Positions 45,310-53,990 of a stretch of DNA of 59,490 bases are shown piece after piece (the stretch's first letter is position 1; each line of letters begins with the position of its first letter). The stretch spans positions 1 through 59,490 of the forward strand of contig JAFGQO010000054.1 in NCBI GenBank assembly GCA_016935615.1. Reading direction: 5' to 3'. Both the position numbers and the translations under genes were made by a program. The DNA is from Bacteroidales bacterium. Lineage in GTDB: Bacteria > Bacteroidota > Bacteroidia > Bacteroidales > UBA10428. The notes below the pieces were generated by a model that had not been told where the DNA came from, did no database searches, and worked only from the letters and a program-made list of their open reading frames with translations.

Positions 45310-47154
45310 TTAATGTACCTTCAGATGGTCAGGGACAGGATCAATGCGCTTGATAATTATCACATTTTTATCAATGCCTAAAACTTCAAATTCGACTCTG
45401 CGGTTGTATTTTCGACCTTCACTATTATCAGATCCGTCAGAATGTGTATTTACAGCAATAAAATCAACTTCTCCTTTCTCTATTGGTTTCAATCTTCCCG
45501 CATCAATACCTTGTTCAATCAAATAGTTCATCACGGCCAGAGCTCTTTTTTTTGCCAGTTTGAGATTGTATTCGGCAGGTCCTAACGGATCAGTATATCC
45601 AAGCAATTCAACATATACATCTTCATTTGATTTAAGAAGACCAATCAATGGTTTTATATCACTTTTACCCGTTTCAGACAAAATGTACTTGTCAAATCCA
45701 AACAAAACAGGTGAGATAACAATTGTTTTTATTTCAGAAACCTCAACGGGTTCCTTTTCTTCAACCTCTGTGCTATCGGTTATGTCAACCGGAGACTTTG
45801 TAAGGATCTCCACCAGGTTTTGTGCTTCTGTTGTTTCAGGTTGTTCTGCAATACTTTCCTCAACCTCAACCGGATATACAACCTGATAAATATCTGTAGC
45901 TCCATGCCCTTCTTCCATAATTTTTGCCATATAGGCTATTTCCCCGTTATTCCAAGGAAAATAGAATAAATCATCATCTGTTGTATTGATAGGATAACCA
46001 AGATTCTGAGGCATCGACCATTCTTTTTCGCTAATACGCTCAGATTTGAAAATATCATAACCCCCCATGCCTCTGAATCCCTGAGAACTAAAATACAGGA
46101 TTTTTTCATCCTCTGTGATAAACGGAGTATCCTCATTAAGTTTTGAGTTTATTGTTTCTCCTATATTGACGGCTGGTCCCCATTTGCCTTCATCATTGAG
46201 ATGGGCTATGTAGATATCCATTTCTCCTTTGTTCCCTTTTCTGTTGCTTGTAAAATAAAGTGTTTCTCCATCTTTGGAAACAGAAGCATGTGATTCCCAA
46301 TATTTAGTATTAATATTGGCACCCAGAGGAACAGATTTGGTCCACCTGTTATCCATGTAATAACTAACATATATATCGCTATTGAAAGCGTCTTCCCTGG
46401 AAAGAAACAGCATTTTCCCGTCAAAAGAAATCGAAGTGACAAACTGATCCCCATCTGACATCAATTGAGGTGTGATATTCTCAGGTTCAGACCATTTGTT
46501 ATCAATTTTTTTTGAAAAATATACGGCATTATAAAATGGAAGCTTATGCATATATACAAGAGTTGTCCCGTCACCTGATACAACAGCCTTAAAGTTCTCA
46601 TTTCCCTGATTGATAGTTGTTCCCAGATTAATAAATTCAACCTCTACCGGTTCCTTCATAAATTCAATGGCAATATTGGAAGCTTCAATTTGTTGATTAG
46701 CATACTCATGCAGATTGGTTTCCTCTTCAGGCAATAATTCTTTGTATTTATTGTAGGAATTGATTGCTTCTTTAAGCCTGTTATTAACACGATAGGCATT
46801 GCCCAGATATAAATAAACATCAATAGGTGCATTTTTTTCTTTGAGGCTTGATTCGCGATATTTGGGTGAAACAGATTCTTTTGCCTTTTCCAGGTATTCA
46901 ATTGCTTTGTTTTTTTGTCCTGCAATATTCAAATAACATATTCCTATTCTATAGTTAATATTCGCATTATTCTTATACCCTCTTCTGTAAACTTGCAGGT
47001 AATCATTAAGTGCATCGGCATAAAACTCCTGAGTAAGAAAGAATTCAGCATCAGAGAAATATTCCTTTAATGCAATTTCACTTTCACTGCGTTGAGCATA
47101 AGATGATACCAGATTAACAAGGCAACAAAGAAATGTTAAGATAAGCTTATTCAT
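45310..47154 (-). CDS. TPR-PD40 paralogue 3, with OmpA-like peptidoglycan-binding domain
   Basis: A 614-aa exported protein with PorE-like design. A signal peptide (1-20) is followed by TPR helices (about 25-165), a PD40 propeller (about 175-430: SGDGTTLVYMHKLPFYNAVYF, SKDGETLYFTSNRKGNKGEMDIY, YFSSQGFRGMGGYDIFKS) and an acidic linker (430-480, many Glu/Thr). The OmpA domain (about 482-592) has GYTDPLGPAEYNLKLAKKRA with the conserved Asp and Arg that grip diaminopimelate, and GRKYNRRVEFEV. PorE of the T9SS joins the same three parts. The gene is one of five tandem paralogues in an envelope operon. Confidence 0.87.
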   Translation of the reverse strand: MNKLILTFLCCLVNLVSSYAQRSESEIALKEYFSDAEFFLTQEFYADALNDYLQVYRRGYKNNANINYRIGICYLNIAGQKNKAIEYLEKAKESVSPKYRESSLKEKNAPIDVYLYLGNAYRVNNRLKEAINSYNKYKELLPEEETNLHEYANQQIEASNIAIEFMKEPVEVEFINLGTTINQGNENFKAVVSGDGTTLVYMHKLPFYNAVYFSKKIDNKWSEPENITPQLMSDGDQFVTSISFDGKMLFLSREDAFNSDIYVSYYMDNRWTKSVPLGANINTKYWESHASVSKDGETLYFTSNRKGNKGEMDIYIAHLNDEGKWGPAVNIGETINSKLNEDTPFITEDEKILYFSSQGFRGMGGYDIFKSERISEKEWSMPQNLGYPINTTDDDLFYFPWNNGEIAYMAKIMEEGHGATDIYQVVYPVEVEESIAEQPETTEAQNLVEILTKSPVDITDSTEVEEKEPVEVSEIKTIVISPVLFGFDKYILSETGKSDIKPLIGLLKSNEDVYVELLGYTDPLGPAEYNLKLAKKRALAVMNYLIEQGIDAGRLKPIEKGEVDFIAVNTHSDGSDNSEGRKYNRRVEFEVLGIDKNVIIIKRIDPVPDHLKVH

Positions 47155-47171
47155 CAGGATTGCTTTTTATT

Positions 47172-47229
47172 CAAATTTAAGTCAATAACATGAGAAAAAC
47201 AGATTACAGTATCAACAATCTTAATCTGT
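47172..47229 (-). other. AT-rich hairpin and -7-like box between paralogues 2 and 3
   Basis: Read on the minus strand, an 8-bp perfect stem (47222-47229 with 47199-47206, 15-nt loop) is followed by five T, like a weak terminator. Next comes TAAATTTG (47179-47172), a full -7 box, 18 nt before the start of paralogue 3. Together they could end part of the upstream transcript and start a new one. The -33 box is weak (TCTG at 20-nt spacing). Confidence 0.3.
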
Positions 47230-47290
47230 AATAAAGCAAGTTTAAATTAATAAAAAAATGGAATATTCTAAAGGAGTGCTGCTCAGTTAA

Positions 47291-49309
47291 TTATTTCTGT
47301 TTCTGAATGAAAGCCTCAGGAATTTCAATCTCTATTAAAAATAGTACACCTGAAATTTCATATATTGGTTCTATTTCAACCCTTCTGTTATATCGTCTTC
47401 CTTCCGGACAATCTGTCCCGTCAGCATTTGTATTCATCGCTATGGGATTTGATTCGCCTTTGGCAACGATCTTAAATCTCTCCTTGGCAACAGAATTTGA
47501 ACTAAGGTAATTGACTATTTTTTCAGCACGAAGTTTCGATAATTTTAGGTTGTAGCTATCGCTGCCCACAGCGTCAGTATAGCCAATAATTTGAAAAGTT
47601 ATTGAATCATATTTCTCCATCCAGTTTCTTAATTCATCAAGAAAAATCTTGCTTTCTTCAGAAATCTTATAACTATCGAATCCGAAAAGAATATGTTTCA
47701 AGCGTAATGTATCTCTTGCAATGCCCTCTGCTACAAGACTATCAACAGGCAATGATGCCTGAATACTTGTTACCAGCTCCTTATCTGTATCCCCTTCATT
47801 GAAGACAATAGTACCTTCACTGGATTTTCCGCTGTTATCAATAACCGAAACTGAAAATGAGCCTGCAGGTAATAAAAATTCATAACTGCCATCAGGATTT
47901 GGACTTGTTTGTATCAGCGTATCAGAAGTTTCGCTGTTAATAACCAAAACTTGCTGATCTTTATAATTTGTGCTGTCTGTTGTTTCAGATCTGCCTCTAA
48001 GTGTAAATCGAGGTGAGTTTGCAAATACCATGCTATTGTAACGGTAAATATCATACAAAGTATTGCCTGGTTTCTCGAGACGTGACATCAAACCGGAAAC
48101 ACCTTCTTCAAGTGGAAAATAAAATAAGTCATCATCTGTGGTAGATACCGGTGAACCCATATTGATCGGTTGACGCCATTCGTTTTTTCCTTTACGCTGT
48201 GCACGGAAAATATCATAACCTCCCATATTTAAATGGCCCTGTGAACTAAAATAAAGTATTTCATTGTCAACATTCATGATTGGATTCTCTTCATTAAACG
48301 GAGTATTAATCGTTGATCCAAGGTTGACAGCGGGCCCCCAGTCACCATTCTCATCAATTTCAGACATATAAATATCCAAGCCTCCATAACCTTCCGGTCG
48401 GTTACTGGTAAAATACAGGGTCTTACCATCAGCAGAAAAGCTGGCATGAGTTTCGTGATATTTTGTGTTTATATTCTTATTCAGCGACTCCAGCCCGGAC
48501 CATCCATCTTCAGTTAATCTGGTGGTATATATTTCACCAGCTTTTAATACTTCATACAAATACAATAACAACTGGCTGCCATCAGAAGAAGCACCAACAA
48601 GAATATGATCTCCATCACTGCCAATCTTAGGAGTCAGGTTATTCGGTATTCCCCATCCTTCATCCTCCATTTGAACCTGCATAAGAGCATCATAAAACTT
48701 CAATTCTTCCATATAGTATAGAACACTGTCATGCCTAACCAACACAGGATTATAGTTCGAGAATTCATCGTTGATCTGCCCTGGTAATTTCTCTGTTCTT
48801 GGTTCACCCGGAAATGCTGCAAGCAAAATAGCATTTTCACATCGTCTTATGTGCATATCAATAATTGCATCCATTTCCAGATCATTGTTTGCCAATGTAT
48901 CTCGTAACGATTCAAAAATCTTTATTGCTTTTTTAGGTTCATTGTTGATGCGATAGGCAATTCCGAGCATCATAATAGCTTTCAACGGCGCTTTTGTTTC
49001 TTCGATTGAATTTTGATAATTAAATGTTATATTCTGACAAGCATTTTCCAGATAAGAAATGGATTTATCCTTCTGCCCCCGGATGTTCAAATAACATATC
49101 CCTATTTTATAGGAGATATTAGAATTTATAATCTCTTTTTTTTCCAATAGCATATAGAGGGGCAGAGCTTCAACATACTCTTCCGCATCAAGATATTCTT
49201 CAGCATCGTCATATATATCCTTATTTGACAGCCATATCTGGCAAAAGATATAAGTCCCAAAAGACATTTGAAATAACAGTATTAGAATTAAACGTAAGAT
49301 ATATTTCAT
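47291..49309 (-). CDS. TPR-PD40 paralogue 2, with beta-sandwich insert and OmpA-like domain
   Basis: A 672-aa exported protein. A signal peptide (1-24) is followed by TPR helices (about 35-165), a PD40 propeller (about 180-420: SSDGSQLLLYLYEVL, SADGKTLYFTSNRPEGYGGLDIYMS, YFSSQGHLNMGGYDIFRAQ, NMGSPVSTTDDDLFYF) and a small carboxypeptidase-regulatory-like sandwich (about 435-525, PDGSYEFLLPAGSFSVSVIDNSG). The OmpA domain (about 545-650) has GYTDAVGSDSYNLKLSKLRAEKI and GRRYNRRVEIEP. All PG-binding residues of the OmpA motif are present. The C-terminus runs past the OmpA domain by a short hydrophobic stretch (ISGVLFLIEIEI). It starts 9 nt after paralogue 1 ends. Confidence 0.87.
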   Translation of the reverse strand: MKYILRLILILLFQMSFGTYIFCQIWLSNKDIYDDAEEYLDAEEYVEALPLYMLLEKKEIINSNISYKIGICYLNIRGQKDKSISYLENACQNITFNYQNSIEETKAPLKAIMMLGIAYRINNEPKKAIKIFESLRDTLANNDLEMDAIIDMHIRRCENAILLAAFPGEPRTEKLPGQINDEFSNYNPVLVRHDSVLYYMEELKFYDALMQVQMEDEGWGIPNNLTPKIGSDGDHILVGASSDGSQLLLYLYEVLKAGEIYTTRLTEDGWSGLESLNKNINTKYHETHASFSADGKTLYFTSNRPEGYGGLDIYMSEIDENGDWGPAVNLGSTINTPFNEENPIMNVDNEILYFSSQGHLNMGGYDIFRAQRKGKNEWRQPINMGSPVSTTDDDLFYFPLEEGVSGLMSRLEKPGNTLYDIYRYNSMVFANSPRFTLRGRSETTDSTNYKDQQVLVINSETSDTLIQTSPNPDGSYEFLLPAGSFSVSVIDNSGKSSEGTIVFNEGDTDKELVTSIQASLPVDSLVAEGIARDTLRLKHILFGFDSYKISEESKIFLDELRNWMEKYDSITFQIIGYTDAVGSDSYNLKLSKLRAEKIVNYLSSNSVAKERFKIVAKGESNPIAMNTNADGTDCPEGRRYNRRVEIEPIYEISGVLFLIEIEIPEAFIQKQK

Positions 49310-49318
49310 ATCATTCTA

Positions 49319-52300
49319 CTATTTTTTCCGTTTCAGGGTTAACAGAATAATAACTATCAATATTACAACATTTACAAAAACTATGGCTGTCAGGAATTTT
49401 TTATTCCTCCAGATACTTATTCCTTTGTTTTTATCTTTCATTCTCAACCTTTCTGACAACCCACGTTCCAATATCATTCTAATAAGCAGGTTGTTAATGT
49501 CTGATTCTGTAAAGTGATAATCCTGTGCAACAACAAGCAGATATTGCAACAGCTCAAAAGGATTAGAGAAATATTTCAACGATGTATCTGCAAGTGCATC
49601 ATTGATTGATTTGATATTATAGGACTTAATCTTTTCAGAAAACTTATTGATGTCAGTAATGCCAATCAGGTCCAGCAACAAATTGTACACTTCTTCTCTG
49701 GAATAATTCCTGTACTGAGATTGTTCCACAAGAAATTTCAACAAATTCTCGTAGGTATTGATTTGACTTTCATCAAGATTCAGTAATAAAAGCTGGGATT
49801 TTAAGGTGCCACTTGCGTTATTGGTCAGTACTTCATTGAATATATTAAGATAATATTTTCTGTTTAATGATACCTTCTCAAGAGTTTTGATGAGTTCTTC
49901 GTATGTAAAGTTTTCATTCTCAACTGCACCAAACAAATGATTCAATAAATCAACAGAATTATGAATAGCCAATGATTCAATCTGTAACTGAGCCAGATGA
50001 TTTTTTAATTCTCCCGAGGATGCTATCAATACGTTCTGGAAGAAGAATTGCAGATCTTCAGTAGTAGATGCAAGCTGCAATATAGAATTCGCATCCTGAT
50101 CTCCTATATTGTCAGTAAAAAGTTCCCAGGTCCGAACCGATCCGGAAATATCAAAATCCCCGGCATAAAATTCTGTTGTATCTTTCCGGAAACTTGACAG
50201 ATAAGCGTATAATGAATTTCCATCAACAAAATCATTGGTCAGCAATTCAAGCAAAACTTTCTGTAGATCTATCTTCGAAATAAGATTGTTATTTACCAGA
50301 GTCTTAATATAAATCAAGGGAATTGAAGAAGAGTCAAGAGCGGCTTCCCATACTGAATCCTGGTCAGCATATACAGCTTTGAATTCCAAATCGAACATAT
50401 CTTTGTCTTTTTGAGAAAAATAGACGGAAAACAACCTGTTCACATCATCTGTGGTAAATCCTTCCTTATCGGAAACCTCGATCAGGTGAAGGTAGAATTG
50501 GGAATAACTATCAAAATCATCCATTTCAATCTTTCTCAGATATTTTTGGAGTGTACCTTCAGAGATCATATCAAATGATTTTATATAAACAGATGCTCCC
50601 GGTACAATTTCTTCCAGCTTTTTTTCTTCCTCGACTGCCAAAGGCAAATAATAGGTAATGCTAACAAGAGTTGAGGAAACACCTCCTTCAGGATCAGTAG
50701 CTGTGAACTCCAGCAGGTTCTCTCCGGGCTTAGGTTTATAGAAATATGTAAATCTTTTTCTTACAGATTCGACAGACTCTGTGAAAATGAGACTATCATT
50801 TAACAAAATCCGGATATCCAGATCAGCTCCTTTCGGAACAATCAGATCAATGGGAATTATGCTTGAATCTGTTACAGCATAAAAATCACTTTTGGTTTTA
50901 ATTTTTGTTTTTGCAGCAGTTGGAATCGGCGGACTGATAGCAGACGATTTTTCCAGCACAATCTCAGGAATGATGACAAGAGACTCGGGTTGATTGACAG
51001 TCAAATCGATGTTTTGTTGAAATGTTTCAGTTTCCGGACCTTCAATGAATAAGATATATTCTCCCTGAGACATGGAAAGAAAGAGCGTACCGTCATCTTC
51101 AACTTTCGTTTCACTGACTATTTCCTTTGTATTCGCATTGAGTATTGTCGCTTTCAGCTTTCGGCAGTATTTGGGATCTGCATCATCAGTTATAATTTTT
51201 CCCTGCACATGGAATGTTCTCGGTATGTATTTGTTATAAACTTCAACTTCATAAATATCAAGCATTCCCTCTGTATTGTTTTCATCAAATAGTGCCATAA
51301 AACCAAAAGAGTTCACTCCCATCGGACAATAGAATAAATCATCTCCAGTAGTATTTAAAGGAGAACCCATATTTCTGGGCTTACTCCAGGTACCATCACT
51401 TTGTAAATTGCTAATAAAAATATCGTATCCTCCAATTGTATTATGATCCTGAGAACTAAAAAACAAAGTATATCCTTCATTAGAGACAAATGGCGTTTCT
51501 TCGTTGTTTGGTGAATTAATAACCGGGCCAAGGTTTACTGCCGGCTCCCAGTCTCCTTTTGGATTGCGCTTTGATTTGTAAATATCGAGACCACCGTATC
51601 CACCTGAGCGGTTCGAAGTGAAGTAAAGATAATCTCCGTCAACTGAAGGTGATGCATGTGATTCCCAATATTTTGTATTGATATTGTCATTCAGTTTGAT
51701 CAAAGAACCCCATCTTTCTCCTTCCATCTTGCTGGAGTATATATTCCCATCAAAATTATCGCTCCTGTATACGAAAATCTCATCTCCAAAATAGGATATT
51801 CCACAGGAGTATGAATTTCCGTCCAGGCCAAAATCAGGTGTAAGGTTTTCAGGTTCAGACCATGTGCCATCACTATTTTTCCTGCTGATAAAAACACCAT
51901 CATAGAATTGAAGTTTTCTTGTGAATATCAGTGTATTCCCATCACCTGAAACCACAGGATTAATTTCTTCAAACCTTGTATTGATAGGATTCCGAACATT
52001 CACCGGTGAAAAATAAACCGGCTCCTGCAACATTTTTTTTGCTAACTGACACGCATCAATATCCTCATCAACAATTGTCAAATTAAATTCTGCAGGATCA
52101 GCAAGTTCTCTGAATCGACGATAATTTTCTATCGCTTTGTCCAGCATATTGTTTATATGATATGCTCTTCCAAGATAATAATATGCTTCAAGCGGAGCCT
52201 TCTTCTCCCTGTAATTGTTTTGTCGGTAATCCATAGATATGTTCTGTGAAGCTTTTTCCAGATATTGAATTGACTTGGCGGTAAGGTAAACATCGTTAAG

Positions 52301-52519
52301 ATAACATATGCCAATTTTATACTGAACATTATAATTCTCCGGTTCAACCCGAAATATCTGCTGGTATAATGGTAAAGCATCCTTGTATTCCTCAAATAGA
52401 AAATAAGATTCTGCTTCAATAAATAATTTCTTAGGATTTGTTTCTTCCTGAGCGGATAATTTCAAACAGAAAAGCAACAGAAAAATCAAGAGAGATGGAA
52501 ACGAATTATAAATTCTCAT
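49319..52519 (-). CDS. TPR-PD40 paralogue 1, with helical-repeat region and C-terminal membrane helix
   Basis: A 1066-aa exported protein, the largest of the five. Order: signal peptide 1-22, TPR helices 30-160, PD40 propeller 170-425 (SPSVDGDYLYFTSNRSGGYGGLDIY, FFSSQDHNTIGGYDIFIS), carboxypeptidase-regulatory-like sandwich 434-515, Ig-like sandwich 550-625, then about 400 residues of predicted helices (640-1035) with a recurring motif F/Y-T/S-x-x-[DE]-[VLI] followed by Leu (688, 871, 939, 1003). It ends with a membrane helix 1042-1062 and the basic tail LKRKK. The C-terminus is thus likely cytoplasmic-facing and the head periplasmic, unlike its OmpA/SPOR siblings. I know no family for the helical region. 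Confidence 0.82.
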   Translation of the reverse strand: MRIYNSFPSLLIFLLLFCLKLSAQEETNPKKLFIEAESYFLFEEYKDALPLYQQIFRVEPENYNVQYKIGICYLNDVYLTAKSIQYLEKASQNISMDYRQNNYREKKAPLEAYYYLGRAYHINNMLDKAIENYRRFRELADPAEFNLTIVDEDIDACQLAKKMLQEPVYFSPVNVRNPINTRFEEINPVVSGDGNTLIFTRKLQFYDGVFISRKNSDGTWSEPENLTPDFGLDGNSYSCGISYFGDEIFVYRSDNFDGNIYSSKMEGERWGSLIKLNDNINTKYWESHASPSVDGDYLYFTSNRSGGYGGLDIYKSKRNPKGDWEPAVNLGPVINSPNNEETPFVSNEGYTLFFSSQDHNTIGGYDIFISNLQSDGTWSKPRNMGSPLNTTGDDLFYCPMGVNSFGFMALFDENNTEGMLDIYEVEVYNKYIPRTFHVQGKIITDDADPKYCRKLKATILNANTKEIVSETKVEDDGTLFLSMSQGEYILFIEGPETETFQQNIDLTVNQPESLVIIPEIVLEKSSAISPPIPTAAKTKIKTKSDFYAVTDSSIIPIDLIVPKGADLDIRILLNDSLIFTESVESVRKRFTYFYKPKPGENLLEFTATDPEGGVSSTLVSITYYLPLAVEEEKKLEEIVPGASVYIKSFDMISEGTLQKYLRKIEMDDFDSYSQFYLHLIEVSDKEGFTTDDVNRLFSVYFSQKDKDMFDLEFKAVYADQDSVWEAALDSSSIPLIYIKTLVNNNLISKIDLQKVLLELLTNDFVDGNSLYAYLSSFRKDTTEFYAGDFDISGSVRTWELFTDNIGDQDANSILQLASTTEDLQFFFQNVLIASSGELKNHLAQLQIESLAIHNSVDLLNHLFGAVENENFTYEELIKTLEKVSLNRKYYLNIFNEVLTNNASGTLKSQLLLLNLDESQINTYENLLKFLVEQSQYRNYSREEVYNLLLDLIGITDINKFSEKIKSYNIKSINDALADTSLKYFSNPFELLQYLLVVAQDYHFTESDINNLLIRMILERGLSERLRMKDKNKGISIWRNKKFLTAIVFVNVVILIVIILLTLKRKK

Positions 52520-52545
52520 CTTTTAACGAATTGGTTGGGAATAAA

Positions 52546-52553
52546 CAAATTTA
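52546..52553 (-). promoter_or_regulatory. Candidate -7 box for the PD40 array
   Basis: On the minus strand TAAATTTG, a full TAnnTTTG match, lies 26 nt before the start codon of paralogue 1. No good TTTG is found at 17-20 nt spacing, so this rests on the -7 box and its distance. Confidence 0.35.
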
Positions 52554-52617
52554 AAAATAATTTGTAATGCACGTAATGATTATTTCATGAGAGTAACCAC
52601 TTATTAAGGTAAATCTT

Positions 52618-52649
52618 CTGTTTTTTAAGGTAAAAGACTTAAAAAACAG
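52618..52649 (-). other. AT-rich 11-bp perfect inverted repeat over the E2 stop codon
   Basis: Arms 52618-52628 and 52639-52649 (ctgttttttaa/ttaaaaaacag) with a 10-nt loop; the second arm includes the stop codon of the E2 gene. It lacks a T tract after it on the minus strand, so it is not a standard terminator, but it could stabilise the transcript end or slow polymerase before the PD40 array. Confidence 0.4.
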
Positions 52650-53985
52650 GTAATTCTTCCGATAAATACCTCCCTATAGTATGTACAAACACACCTCCCA
52701 GTGAACCATCAATAACCCTGTGATCATAGGTTAGAGATAAAACAAGAATATCTCTGATCCCTATTGCATTGCTCCCGTCAATTAAAACAACTCCGGGTTT
52801 TTTCTTAATTGCCCCTGCCGCTAATATAGCCACTTCAGGCTGATTTATTATCGGTGTACCGGAAATATTATCATATCTCCCCATATTTGTTATTGTAAAT
52901 GTGCCTCCTTTTATTTCGGCAGGCAACAATTTGTTTTTCCTTGCTCTGTCTGAAAGATCATAGACTTGCCTGGATATGCTTATAAAATTACATTTGTCAG
53001 CATCCTTAATTACCGGCACAATAAGGTTGCCATCAGGCAATGCAGTAGCAATCCCAATATTTATATATTTTTTTCTGACAATATAGTCGCCGGCAACAGA
53101 AACATTTATTCCGGGAAAATCCTTTAACGCTTTTACTGTTGCTAAAACGATTATGGGTGTATAAGTCAGTTTCACTCCATGCTTTTTATAAAAATCCTCT
53201 TTTTTTATCTCTCTCCAATCCACCAAAGATGTAACATCAATTTCAACAGTTGATGTAACATGCGGAGAAATACGCTTGGAGCGTACCATGTGCTCGGCAA
53301 TTAATTTTCTGGTACGATCCATTTCAATCAATTCTTCTCCCGGCTGTAAAATGTAACTGTTTTTCAGGCTCTCTTTTCCGGTATTCAGATTTTGATTACC
53401 GTATATCTCTTTGTCATACTCATTCCTGAATCTTCTTCCAGACTGAATGTATGAATTTAAATCCTCCTTTGTTATTCTTCCCCCCAGTCCGGTACCTCTG
53501 ATATGCTGTAATTCGTTAAAAGAGATGCCTCTGTTTTTGGCAAAATATCGTACATAGGGAGTAATAAGGTCCCCACTTGCAGATTGTTTTGCTGTAAAAG
53601 GTTTTTGAGAGCCGGATGATTTTTTTTCTTTAATTCTCGCCCCTGTATCAATCTCCTTTTTTATATTTTTGGAAGCTGGTCTTTCAGATAGATCAGATTT
53701 TTCTTCATCATCCCTATCCGCCGGAATTGCTCCCTTTTTTTCAACTTCACTTTCAATAATTGCCAATACTTCCCCAACCTTTGGAATTTCTCCTTCCCGG
53801 TAAATAATTCTGGATATCACTCCGGATGCCGGCGAAGGTATTTCGGAATCAACTTTGTCAGTAGCCACCTCCAACAAAGGATCATCTGCCTGAATAAACT
53901 CACCGACACCAACAAACCATCTTGTTATTGCAGCTTCTATTATCCCCTCACCCATTGCCGGTAATATAACCTCTGTTTTACTCAT
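52639..53985 (-). CDS. Dihydrolipoamide acyltransferase (E2) family protein
   Basis: Lipoyl-dependent acyltransferase of the 2-oxo acid dehydrogenase type. The 448-aa protein has an N-terminal lipoyl domain with lipoylation site Lys44 (EVATDKVDSEIP), a charged linker (80-135), an E3/E1-binding domain (about 136-180, TPYVRYFAKNRGISFNEL, GTGLGGRITKEDL) and a catalytic domain with His422 and Asp426 (YDHRVIDGSLGG). No E1 or E3 gene lies in the window, so it is an orphan here. It sits 5 nt after the glycosyltransferase-fusion gene and before the PD40 array, an unusual place for a central-metabolism gene. Confidence 0.93.
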   Translation of the reverse strand: MSKTEVILPAMGEGIIEAAITRWFVGVGEFIQADDPLLEVATDKVDSEIPSPASGVISRIIYREGEIPKVGEVLAIIESEVEKKGAIPADRDDEEKSDLSERPASKNIKKEIDTGARIKEKKSSGSQKPFTAKQSASGDLITPYVRYFAKNRGISFNELQHIRGTGLGGRITKEDLNSYIQSGRRFRNEYDKEIYGNQNLNTGKESLKNSYILQPGEELIEMDRTRKLIAEHMVRSKRISPHVTSTVEIDVTSLVDWREIKKEDFYKKHGVKLTYTPIIVLATVKALKDFPGINVSVAGDYIVRKKYINIGIATALPDGNLIVPVIKDADKCNFISISRQVYDLSDRARKNKLLPAEIKGGTFTITNMGRYDNISGTPIINQPEVAILAAGAIKKKPGVVLIDGSNAIGIRDILVLSLTYDHRVIDGSLGGVFVHTIGRYLSEELPVF

Positions 53986-53990
53986 TGCAT

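Noticed and set aside
42148-52519. Calling the five PD40 genes porE
   Set aside because: Only two have an OmpA tail, and PorE identity needs comparison with the genuine T9SS member; a gene symbol would be overcalled.
52639-53985. A 2-oxo acid dehydrogenase operon
   Set aside because: Only the E2 gene is present; the neighbours are a glycosyltransferase and PD40 proteins.
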